From positions 1 through 64,000 of the forward strand of contig JAUIHP010000019.1 of NCBI GenBank assembly GCA_030431975.1: 64,000 nucleotides of DNA, in the 5' to 3' direction. The DNA is from a bacterium. Its GTDB lineage: Bacteria; Eisenbacteria; RBG-16-71-46; CAIMUX01. Positions 28,330-35,882 of this stretch are shown here, piece after piece. The notes below the pieces were generated by a model that saw nothing but the letters and a program-made list of their open reading frames with translations, made no database searches and was not told the origin of the DNA. Made by a program: the position numbers and the translations under genes. The stretch's first letter is position 1, and the number at the start of each line of letters is the position of its first letter.

Positions 28330-29814
28330 ATGAGTCGAGATCAAGACGAAGCGCTCGAGCCGTCGGTTGGGCAGCCGAAGCGCCTGGGAGACATCCTCGT
28401 CGAAGAGGGGATCCTCGTCCGGAGTGAAGTGGACAAGCTGGTCCAGCTTCAGGCGAGTCAATCCATCGAGGAGCGCCAGCCCATCGGGAAGCTGGCCGTC
28501 GAGTTGGGTTTTCTCAGTGAGCGCCGGCTTCGCGACCTGCTCGATCTTCACGGAAAGCGGATGACGTTGGGTGAGCTCCTCATCTCGCGGAATCTGGCGA
28601 CCGAAGGACAGATCGAGACGGCTCTGGAAGTCCAAAGTGAAAACGGAGGACTCCTTGGCGAGATCCTGGTCAGCGAAGGGATCATCGACGAGATCACCCT
28701 GACCGAGGTCCTGGCCGAGCAAAGCGACATTCCCTACGTCCCTCTGCACCAGGACGAGTCGTGGAAGGAGGGATTCACCTCCCTCATCAACGAGATCTAC
28801 GCCCTCAAGCACGGAATCGCACCGGTGTCGCACATCGGACGCGTGTTGACTCTGGCTATCTGGCATCCGGCGGCGATCGCCCTGCAGCAGGAGATCGAGC
28901 AGTCGACCGGACTTCGTGTCCGCTTCATTCTCGATACCCGCCGCGCCGTCTTCGAGCGAATCCAGAACCTCTATGACCTGACCGACGGAGAGATCGATTC
29001 CGCCATCGAAGGTCAGAAGGACGGTCCCAACGTCGACACGAGCGGCGATGGGACGACCCGCTACGCCGACATGGGGCTGGGCGAGGACGAGTCCTCGAAC
29101 CTGGTCGATATCATGGACGCGGGGCAGGGAGTGTTCCTCGTCTGCGGTGTGACCCAGGATCAGGTGGAGGAGGTCTACCTCCGTCTACTCCGTTTCGGGA
29201 AGGCGTCCGGTGGCGGGCTCGATTCCTCGAGAGAGATCGGAAGCCTGACCGGACTGGGCGAGATCAAGGATGCCCGAAGCGCCGAAGCCGCTTTCCGCGA
29301 GGTTCGCAACGGCGAGCTTCGCCTGGCCATCATCAATGCGGCCAACACGACGATGGCGTTCAGCCGGCTGCTCGCACTCGGAGTTCATCCGGAGCGTCTG
29401 GCCAGCGAGTTCCTGGGCGCCCTCGCGGTGTGTGCGGTCCGCCGCAACTGTGAGAGTTGCGCCGGTTCCTACCAGCCGCACAAGCTGGTGCTCGCCGAGT
29501 GGTTCGGGACGAGAGCGGCCCCGGCCAAGGCGCGCTGGCGTCGCGGTCATGGCTGCGATGCCTGTCAGGGGACGGGCTTCTCTGCCGAGCGCACCATTTC
29601 CGAGTTCTGGACTCCTTCGTCCAGCGAAAAAGATTGGATGAGAACGGAAGGACCGACGAGTTCGGTGCGGCAGTTCCGGGAGTCGTTCCTTCACCGGGTG
29701 TCCGGTGTCGGGTACAAGGCCCTCCAGATGGCCATCTCCGGCGAGACGACGCTGGAGGAGGTTCTCAAGGTGTTGCCGCCGCACGAGGTCCGCACCGTCC
29801 GGCAGGCCGCGTAG
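28330..29814 (+). CDS. GspE/PilB-like pseudo-ATPase with MshEN repeats and zinc finger
   Basis: 494 residues. Residues about 18-73 and 79-137 are repeated type II secretion/type IV pilus ATPase N-terminal modules (LGDILVEEGIL, LGELLISRNLA, LLGEILVSEGI), which in relatives bind c-di-GMP. The rest aligns with a GspE core, but the Walker A position reads GVFLVCGVTQDQVEEVYLRL (about 266-285) instead of a GPTGSGKTTTLY type. The Asp/His boxes are also altered: GEIKDARSAEAAF remains, while the STLHT segment reads AIINAANTT. The four-cysteine zinc finger is kept (CESC about 374, CDAC about 411). It should not hydrolyse ATP; a regulatory or adaptor role is inferred. No other secretion genes are near. 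GGGAG supports the start. Confidence 0.8.
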   Translation: MSRDQDEALEPSVGQPKRLGDILVEEGILVRSEVDKLVQLQASQSIEERQPIGKLAVELGFLSERRLRDLLDLHGKRMTLGELLISRNLATEGQIETALEVQSENGGLLGEILVSEGIIDEITLTEVLAEQSDIPYVPLHQDESWKEGFTSLINEIYALKHGIAPVSHIGRVLTLAIWHPAAIALQQEIEQSTGLRVRFILDTRRAVFERIQNLYDLTDGEIDSAIEGQKDGPNVDTSGDGTTRYADMGLGEDESSNLVDIMDAGQGVFLVCGVTQDQVEEVYLRLLRFGKASGGGLDSSREIGSLTGLGEIKDARSAEAAFREVRNGELRLAIINAANTTMAFSRLLALGVHPERLASEFLGALAVCAVRRNCESCAGSYQPHKLVLAEWFGTRAAPAKARWRRGHGCDACQGTGFSAERTISEFWTPSSSEKDWMRTEGPTSSVRQFRESFLHRVSGVGYKALQMAISGETTLEEVLKVLPPHEVRTVRQAA

Positions 29815-29903
29815 GCCGTATCGGGAAGTACGATCGGTCGAGAAGCTGCTTTGCGACGTGAAGAGCTGCCCCGACCCAGGCCGCATCTACGGCGAGGATG
29901 CGC

Positions 29904-29909
29904 TATCCT
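29904..29909 (+). promoter_or_regulatory. -10-like box TATCCT six bases before ATG 29916
   Basis: TATCCT at 29904-29909 is followed by CCGCCC and then ATG, and there is no SD. It would place the transcript start at or next to the start codon (leaderless). Confidence 0.4.
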
Positions 29910-29915
29910 CCGCCC

Positions 29916-30767
29916 ATGCTTCGTTTCTGTGCACTGGCCAGCGGAAGTTCCGGGAACGCGACGTGGGTCGCCAGCGAGACGACGTCGATCCTGATCGACG
30001 CGGGGACGCCGGCAAGGACCATCGTCGACCGGATGGCTTCGCTCGGCGCAGACGCGGAAAAACTCGACGGCATTCTCATCACGCATGCGCACGCCGATCA
30101 CTATCGTGCCGCGGGAACGTTGACGGCCCGGCTCGGTGTTCCGATCTATGTCGACCCCACGGTCGATCGGGCGCTCAAACGTCGTCGGGGACGAAGCTCG
30201 TGGAGAAGAGTCGTCGAGCCTCGGCCCCTGCCTGAGCGGATTGGTGATCTGGAGATCCATACGCTGGACACCTCCCACGCCCATCCGACGACCGATGGCC
30301 GCACCGTCGGCTTTCGGGTCAGTCACGGGAAGAGGTCGGTGACGGCTCTCACCGATCTGGGCTCCTTCGACCTCACGCACATCGCGGCTTTGAAGAAGTC
30401 GGACGCCGTCCTCCTGGAAGCCAACTATGAAGAGTCCTGGCTAAGGCGGAAGCTGAGCGACCTTCGTTTTGCGCGCCAGTGGGACTACCTGATGCATTCG
30501 GCGGGCGACCGGGGCCACCTTTCCAACGACCAGTGTGCCGACCTACTCATTGCCGGGCTTCGGGACTCGCAGGTGCCGGTGCTTCTCGCTCATCTCAGCG
30601 AAAACCATGATCGGAAAGAGCTCGACAACAACGACTATGAAACCGCATCGACCACAGTGCGCCGTCGTTTCGAGGAGTCCGGAATGACGCCGCCGCCTCT
30701 TCATCGAACCTACCGGTCAGGGAGTCGAAGCGCAGGCCAGGCCAGCGTCGTTCTCGAGATCGGCTAG
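29916..30767 (+). CDS. Metallo-beta-lactamase-fold hydrolase, WalJ/YycJ type
   Basis: 283 residues. The N terminus MLRFCALASGSSGNA is the hallmark of YycJ/WalJ-like proteins. The metal motif is ITHAHADHYRA, followed by DTSHAHPTTDGRTVGFR and TDLGSFD, and the C-terminal HLSENHD supplies the last ligand. Relatives are dinuclear-metal nucleases or phosphodiesterases linked to cell-wall signalling or DNA repair. I choose ATG 29916, the family's normal start, over 29898. Neither has a usable SD; 29916 has a TATCCT box six bases upstream. A basic insert (KRRRGRSSWRR) near 90 is unusual. Confidence 0.87.
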   Translation: MLRFCALASGSSGNATWVASETTSILIDAGTPARTIVDRMASLGADAEKLDGILITHAHADHYRAAGTLTARLGVPIYVDPTVDRALKRRRGRSSWRRVVEPRPLPERIGDLEIHTLDTSHAHPTTDGRTVGFRVSHGKRSVTALTDLGSFDLTHIAALKKSDAVLLEANYEESWLRRKLSDLRFARQWDYLMHSAGDRGHLSNDQCADLLIAGLRDSQVPVLLAHLSENHDRKELDNNDYETASTTVRRRFEESGMTPPPLHRTYRSGSRSAGQASVVLEIG

Positions 30768-30846
30768 TCCACTGACATTAGTCCGCTACCATTCCGCGCG
30801 GGACCGGCGACGATTCGTGAAGCGCATCGCGAGCGGGGTCTGTGAC

Positions 30847-31449
30847 TCACATTCCTCGTGAGATCTTGTCGAGGAAGATCGAGATGGCGCGGGGTTCCAG
30901 CACCCAGGTCAGAATGAGCCCCGTGACGGCGCCTCCCAGATGAGCATCGTGTCCGATGTTTCCCCACGAGCCGCGCATTCCGAAGATCGACACCAGGACG
31001 AAGAGAACGGCCATGATCGCTGCCGGAATTCCGATTGGAATGAACATGAGATAGATCGGTGACAGCGGCTCGAGCAATGCGAACCCGAAGAGGATGCCGC
31101 TGATCGCTCCAGAGGCGCCGATGGCCCGGTACTTCTGTTGGTTGCGGCGGCGGGCGAAGGTCAGGAGGCTGCCGCCCAGCATCGAACCCAGATAGATGAT
31201 GGCAAACCCGACCGGTCCGAAGCGGCTTTCGATGTAGGGGCCGAAGAAGAACAAGGTGACCATGTTGAACAGCAGATGGCCGAGGCTGCCGTGAAGGAAG
31301 CCGGAGGTGATCGTTTGATACCACAGACCCTCCCGGGCGATGCTCCAGGGATGAAGGGCAAAGCGATCGAAGATCTCGCGAGAGCTGAACGCAGCCAGGC
31401 TGGTCAGGACCGTGATCAAGATCGTGGCTAAGGTCAGTGATTCCGTCAC
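30847..31449 (-). CDS. Rhomboid family intramembrane serine protease
   Basis: 200 residues with six predicted membrane helices. Catalytic serine S113 lies in GASGAISG and the catalytic histidine H170 in GHDAHLGG; the helix-2 motif H53-GSLG-H58-LLF-N62 stabilises the oxyanion. It should cleave membrane-anchored proteins within the cytoplasmic membrane. The start is GTG 31449: no SD, but TAATCT lies seven bases upstream and the chain then opens with a short N tail before helix 1. The longer open frame upstream is a shadow of the divergent nitroreductase gene. Confidence 0.88.
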   Translation of the reverse strand: MTESLTLATILITVLTSLAAFSSREIFDRFALHPWSIAREGLWYQTITSGFLHGSLGHLLFNMVTLFFFGPYIESRFGPVGFAIIYLGSMLGGSLLTFARRRNQQKYRAIGASGAISGILFGFALLEPLSPIYLMFIPIGIPAAIMAVLFVLVSIFGMRGSWGNIGHDAHLGGAVTGLILTWVLEPRAISIFLDKISRGM

Positions 31450-31456
31450 GGAGGGC

Positions 31457-31462
31457 AGATTA
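31457..31462 (-). promoter_or_regulatory. -10-like box TAATCT seven bases before the rhomboid GTG
   Basis: On the minus strand TAATCT (31462-31457) is followed by seven bases and the GTG start at 31449. No SD is present, so the transcript is probably leaderless. Confidence 0.35.
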
Positions 31463-31593
31463 GCCTCGATTCGCCGTTCTTCGCGACCTTGAATGTCGAG
31501 CTCCGATCCGAGTCCAAGCCCGATCTGAAGCCCGAACGTGACGGTTGTCTCCTTTGATCGAGATTCCCCATTCTTCCGAAGCGCGATCGGGGA

Positions 31594-31599
31594 TAGAGT
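31594..31599 (+). promoter_or_regulatory. -10-like box TAGAGT six bases before ATG 31606
   Basis: TAGAGT at 31594-31599, with TTCTTC 17 bases upstream as a weak -35. CAGCCT and then ATG follow. This fits a leaderless transcript for the nitroreductase-Rieske pair. Confidence 0.4.
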
Positions 31600-31605
31600 C
31601 AGCCT

Positions 31606-32298
31606 ATGAGCGCAGCCGACCACCCCTTCCGTCCTCTGGAGTTCGAGGAGCGAACTCTCGAGGAGATGAGGCAGAGGGCGCAGAGCTTCTACGCAGAACT
31701 GGATCGTCGGCGTTCCGTGCGTTTCTTTCGCGACGACCCTGTCCCCCGGGACCTCATCGAGACGGCCATTCGGACGGCCTCCACCGCTCCCTCCGGTGCA
31801 CATCAGCAACCGTGGACCTTCGTCGCGGTGAGTGATCCAGCGACGAAGCTCAAAATCCGGGAGGCGGCGGAGGAAGAGGAGCGGATCTCCTACGAAGAGG
31901 GGCGGATGTCTGAGGAGTGGCTGCAGGCCTTGGCTCCTTTGGGAACCGACTGGCACAAACCCTATCTCGAGACCGTCCCCTGGATCGTCGTTCTGTTCGA
32001 GCAGGCGTACGGGCACTTTGCGGACGGTTCGCGTAAGAAGCATTACTACTCGAAGGAGAGTGTAGGAATCGCGGCCGGTTTCTTCATCGCGGCCCTTCAT
32101 CAGATGGGGCTCTGTACGTTGACGCATACCCCGAGTCCAATGAAGTTTCTCAGCGAGATCCTGGGACGCCCAGAAAATGAGCGGCCATCGATCCTCTTTC
32201 CGATTGGGTATCCGGCGCGGGACGCTGTCGTACCGGACATTCGGAGGAAGGACTTGGAGGACGTGTCGGTTTGGGATCCAGGAAAGCCGGAGGGTTGA
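31606..32298 (+). CDS. Iodotyrosine-deiodinase-like nitroreductase flavoprotein
   Basis: 230 residues of the nitroreductase superfamily, resembling animal iodotyrosine deiodinase more than ordinary NfsB. FMN-binding RRRSVR at 34-39, TAPSGAHQQPWTFV at 60-73, the substrate-lid acidic run EEEERISY with E92 and Y96, and WHK with K118 correspond to the Glu-Tyr-Lys triad that grips the amino-acid zwitterion in the deiodinase. HYYSKESVGIA and GYPARDAVVPD also match. It may reductively dehalogenate halotyrosines or related phenols with FMN; the substrate is inferred. It sits nine bases before the Rieske gene, so the two form an operon. Confidence 0.87.
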   Translation: MSAADHPFRPLEFEERTLEEMRQRAQSFYAELDRRRSVRFFRDDPVPRDLIETAIRTASTAPSGAHQQPWTFVAVSDPATKLKIREAAEEEERISYEEGRMSEEWLQALAPLGTDWHKPYLETVPWIVVLFEQAYGHFADGSRKKHYYSKESVGIAAGFFIAALHQMGLCTLTHTPSPMKFLSEILGRPENERPSILFPIGYPARDAVVPDIRRKDLEDVSVWDPGKPEG

Positions 32299-32307
32299 GG
32301 AGAACCG

Positions 32308-33663
32308 ATGGGTAAGAAGCGCGACGAATCCTCCTCGCTACCGGATCTCTCTTCGCATCTGGATTCCTCCTGCGGACCGGACCTCGCTTCGGAACCGGAT
32401 TCCTCCTGCGAGCCGGATCTCGCTTCGAATCGGGATTCCTCCGGCGAACCGGACCTTGCCTCACATCCGGTGCTCTCACGGATGGCGGGGGAGCATCGCC
32501 GTCTCTCGCAGGGACCGCCTTACCTGGCGCGCAGTATCGACTGGCCGACTTTCAGGCGCGCGGAACTTCCCGACTGCAGCGACGAAGATCTCCGTGTCGA
32601 GGCCCTCGCCCGTGACGAAACGATTCCCTCCAGTTGGTATGTCCGTCCGGAGTTTCACGAGGCGGACGAGGCGAGCATCCTGGCCGCGTCCTGGCAGTTC
32701 GCGGGAGCCGTCCAGGACTTGGCGAACCCCGGGGAGTTCGTTCGAGTTCGAGTCGCCGGCCAACCGGTGATCATCGTTCGCGGGAACGACGGAGAGATCC
32801 ACGCCTTCTACGACGTCTGCCGTCACCGTGGGGGACCCCTGTCCGTCAAGCCCGGATCGCGATGCATGCTGCAGTGTCGCTACCACGGTTGGACCTACCG
32901 TATGGACGGTCAGCTCCGCGGGGTGCCGGACTTCGACTACGTCGAGCTCTTCGACAAGAAGGACTTCTCGTTGATTCCTGTCGAGGTGGGAACCTGGCAG
33001 GGTCTTGTCTTCGTGCGGTTGCGCGACGGAGAACCGACGCTGGGTGAATGGTTGGCGGGAATCGCGGAGCGGATCGCTCCATGGACTCTGACAGCGAAGA
33101 AACGGGCTCACAAAGAGTCCTATGAGATCGCGTGCAATTGGAAGGTCTACGTCGACAACTATCTGGAGGGATATCACCTTCCTCTGGTTCATCCGGAACT
33201 GTCCAAACTCCTCGATTACCGTCGCTACGTCACCGAGGTGGGGGAGTGGAGTTCTCTGCAGCACAGTCCATTTTCCGGGGAAGACCATCCCTACGCCGAC
33301 CCGAACGCTCCGGATGAAGAGGGGCGGGCTTTCTACTACTTCGTCTTCCCCAACTTCATGCTCAACATTCTGCCCGGGCGGTTGCAGACCAACCGCGTCG
33401 TACCGCTGGGACCGGACCGGTGTCGCGTCGAATTCGAGTACTTCTATGATGATCTTGATTCGGCCGCATCTGCCGGCAGGGTGAAGGATGACGTTCGGTC
33501 GAGCGACGACGTACAGCAGGAAGACATCGAAATCTGTGAGGATGTGCAGCAGCGTTTGGCGTCACACGTCTATGACCGCGGCCGCTTCTCCGTGAAGCGG
33601 GAGTCCGGTGTTCACCATTTCCACTCCAGGTTGCGACGCTCCTACGCAAAGCTTCCGGAGTGA
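32308..33663 (+). CDS. Rieske non-heme iron oxygenase, alpha subunit
   Basis: 451 residues. The Rieske [2Fe-2S] domain (about 125-235) has C-R-H-R-G and C-R-Y-H-G-W motifs. The catalytic domain carries mononuclear iron ligands in DNYLEGYHLPLVHPEL. The layout is that of choline/carnitine-monooxygenase or aromatic-ring hydroxylating alpha subunits; the substrate is unknown and no reductase gene is adjacent. The first ~50 residues are an unusual Asp/Ser/Pro-rich stretch made of a 12-residue repeat (PDLASxxDSSCx), encoded by 36-nt DNA repeats. GAGGAG five bases upstream of ATG 32308 supports this start; ATG 32482 past the repeats has no SD. It is co-transcribed with the deiodinase-like gene. Confidence 0.87.
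   Translation: MGKKRDESSSLPDLSSHLDSSCGPDLASEPDSSCEPDLASNRDSSGEPDLASHPVLSRMAGEHRRLSQGPPYLARSIDWPTFRRAELPDCSDEDLRVEALARDETIPSSWYVRPEFHEADEASILAASWQFAGAVQDLANPGEFVRVRVAGQPVIIVRGNDGEIHAFYDVCRHRGGPLSVKPGSRCMLQCRYHGWTYRMDGQLRGVPDFDYVELFDKKDFSLIPVEVGTWQGLVFVRLRDGEPTLGEWLAGIAERIAPWTLTAKKRAHKESYEIACNWKVYVDNYLEGYHLPLVHPELSKLLDYRRYVTEVGEWSSLQHSPFSGEDHPYADPNAPDEEGRAFYYFVFPNFMLNILPGRLQTNRVVPLGPDRCRVEFEYFYDDLDSAASAGRVKDDVRSSDDVQQEDIEICEDVQQRLASHVYDRGRFSVKRESGVHHFHSRLRRSYAKLPE
32341..32470. repeat. 36-nt tandem repeat in the Rieske gene 5' end
   Basis: Units at 32341-32376, 32377-32412 and 32413-32448 plus a partial fourth unit. They are about 80 percent alike by eye and in frame, each encoding PDL(A/S)S-x-x-DSS-x-x. 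The unit length is the same as in the repeat at 2938-3045 but the sequence is unrelated. Confidence 0.9.
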
Positions 33664-33756
33664 GACGCGCCCCGCAAAGTGCCCGCAGTCGACGCGTTCG
33701 GGGAACGTAGCGATTTGTGCCCGAGTTCGACGCACGAAATGAATGGAGAGAAACGC

Positions 33757-35832
33757 ATGGACCGTACTGAGGGATCCACGAACGACCCGGCGAACCGTCC
33801 CGCCAATCGACTGGCCAAAGAAGCGTCCCTCTATTTGAGGCAGCACGCTCACAACCCGGTCGACTGGTATCCGTGGGGACCGGAGGCTTGGGAAAAGGCG
33901 CGGACCGAGGACCGGCCGATCTTTCTTTCCGTGGGCTACTCGGCCTGTCACTGGTGCCATGTCATGGAGCGCGAGTCCTTCGAGAACGAGTCCATCGCGG
34001 CCTTTCTCAATGAGCACTTCGTCTCGATCAAAGTCGACCGCGAAGAACGGCCGGATGTGGACGAGATCTACATGGCTGCTGTTCAGATGATCTCGCAGCA
34101 GGGTGGATGGCCGATGTCCGTCTTCCTGACGCCGGACCTGCGTCCTTTCTTTGGCGGTACCTACTTTCCACCTCAGGATGTGCAGGGAAGGCCGGGTTTT
34201 CTGCGTCTGCTGAACGGGATCGTCGATGCGTACACGAACCGCCGCGCGGAGATCGACCAGGGTGCAGGGCAGGTTGCCGAGGGACTGGCTACGATGACCG
34301 GCCTACCTGCAGCCGAGGGTGAGCGGAGCCTGCGTCCCTGGGAGGACGCGGTAACCCAACTTCACGAGAACTTCGATGAGGTCAACGGTGGATTCGGCGG
34401 GGCGCCGAAGTTTCCACCGTCGTTTTCGATTCAGGTTCTCCTCCGCGAGAACGTCCGCCGTCCCAACGAGCGTGTTCTGGAGATCGTGCATCGCACCCTG
34501 GAAGGGATGGCGGAGGGTGGTCTCTATGATCAGCTCGGTGGAGGTTTTCATCGCTACTCCGTCGATGAGAAATGGCTGGCGCCGCACTTCGAAAAGATGC
34601 TCTACGACCAGGGGCTTCTTCTGCTGGCTTATGCCGAGGCCTACCAGGCGACGCAAAGACCGCTCTACGCGCAGGTGCTTCGTGAGACCGGAGAGTATCT
34701 GTTGCGGGACATGACTTCGCCCGAAGGTGCTTTCTACTCGGCGGAAGACGCCGACAGTGAAGGCGAAGAAGGCCGATTCTATGTCTGGGACTTGCAGCAG
34801 GTACGCGACCTGCTTCCTGCAGAAGCCGCGGATCTGTTTACCCACGCCTATGATGTCGACGAGGTCGGCAACTGGGAAGGGAAGACCATCCTGCGCCGCG
34901 TCGCCTCGACCGCGGACCTGGCGCGACGCTTCTCTCTTTCGGAACCGGACGTGGAGAAGGCGTTGGACGCGAGCCGGAAGATCCTTTTCAAAGAACGGGA
35001 ATCCCGGGTGCGTCCAGCGCGGGATGAAAAGGTGTTGGTCGCCTGGAATGGACTCGCCATTCGAGGCTTGGCCCGCGCGGGTTACGTTCTGAACGAGCCC
35101 CGGTTCGTCGAAGCGGCCGCGCGCGCGGCGCAGTTCATTGCCAACTCCATGATCGTGGACGGAAGACTGCAAAGAGTCTTTGCGGACGGGAAGGCCGCCT
35201 TCCCGGCCTACCTCGAGGACGCGGCCTCCTACCTGGCGGCGCTGGTCGAACTCTACGAAGTGACCTTCGAGAAGAAGTGGTTGGACCTTGCGACGGAGCA
35301 GGCGGATGCGATGTCCAATCACTTTGCCGATCCCGCCGGCGGGTTCTTCCATACGGCGGACGATCATGACGGCCTGGTCGTTAGGGTCAAGGTGGGGCAG
35401 GACGGAAGCACACCAAGCGGTAACTCCTCTGCGGCCGAGGCGCTACTTCGTCTGGGACGGCTGACCGGTCGTGAGGATTTCCTCCAGGCGGCGCGGGGTG
35501 CGATGGCCAGCTATCAGTCCTACCTTGAGAAGGTCCCGGCCGGACTTCAGCAGATGCTGATCGCATTGGATCTCGATTGGGACCCGCCGCTCGACGTCGT
35601 TCTGGCGGGCGCTCCAGAGGCGGAAGGGTTCGACGAACTCCGCGGAGTTCTCCGTTCGAGCTTTCTTCCGCAGGCCGTCTTCGCTCAGACAAACGATGGA
35701 GCGGGGGACGAGCCGAATTGGTTGCAGGGAAAGAGGCCGGTCGACGGGAAAGCGGCGCTCTATGTTTGTCGGGATCACGCATGTCAGGCACCAACAACGG
35801 AACCGGAGGAGGCCCGAGCCCAGCTGCAGTAG
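33757..35832 (+). CDS. DUF255 thioredoxin-fold / six-hairpin glycosidase-like protein (YyaL, SSP411 family)
   Basis: 691 residues, standard for the family. Residues about 10-170 are a thioredoxin-like domain with C64-H-W-C67 in [17 protein letters not shown] and the family phrase [14 protein letters not shown]. About 200-650 form an alpha/alpha toroid like glycosidases ([48 protein letters not shown]). The human homologue is spermatogenesis-associated protein 20; the biochemical role is not established. ATG 33757 is preceded by GGAGA seven bases away; the in-frame ATG at 33679 has no such site. It follows the Rieske gene by 93 nt. Confidence 0.92.
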   Translation: MDRTEGSTNDPANRPANRLAKEASLYLRQHAHNPVDWYPWGPEAWEKARTEDRPIFLSVGYSACHWCHVMERESFENESIAAFLNEHFVSIKVDREERPDVDEIYMAAVQMISQQGGWPMSVFLTPDLRPFFGGTYFPPQDVQGRPGFLRLLNGIVDAYTNRRAEIDQGAGQVAEGLATMTGLPAAEGERSLRPWEDAVTQLHENFDEVNGGFGGAPKFPPSFSIQVLLRENVRRPNERVLEIVHRTLEGMAEGGLYDQLGGGFHRYSVDEKWLAPHFEKMLYDQGLLLLAYAEAYQATQRPLYAQVLRETGEYLLRDMTSPEGAFYSAEDADSEGEEGRFYVWDLQQVRDLLPAEAADLFTHAYDVDEVGNWEGKTILRRVASTADLARRFSLSEPDVEKALDASRKILFKERESRVRPARDEKVLVAWNGLAIRGLARAGYVLNEPRFVEAAARAAQFIANSMIVDGRLQRVFADGKAAFPAYLEDAASYLAALVELYEVTFEKKWLDLATEQADAMSNHFADPAGGFFHTADDHDGLVVRVKVGQDGSTPSGNSSAAEALLRLGRLTGREDFLQAARGAMASYQSYLEKVPAGLQQMLIALDLDWDPPLDVVLAGAPEAEGFDELRGVLRSSFLPQAVFAQTNDGAGDEPNWLQGKRPVDGKAALYVCRDHACQAPTTEPEEARAQLQ

Positions 35833-35852
35833 CCAGCGTGATCCGGGATCGC

Positions 35853-35882
35853 TGGACAGCATGACCCGCGTTTCCGCATACT
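35853..35882 (+). promoter_or_regulatory. Promoter TGGACA-18-CATACT before the TonB receptor
   Basis: TGGACA at 35853-35858 (five of six match the -35 consensus), an 18-bp spacer, and CATACT at 35877-35882. The -10 ends immediately before ATG 35883 and six bases before ATG 35889, which suggests a leaderless message starting at 35889. Confidence 0.45.
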
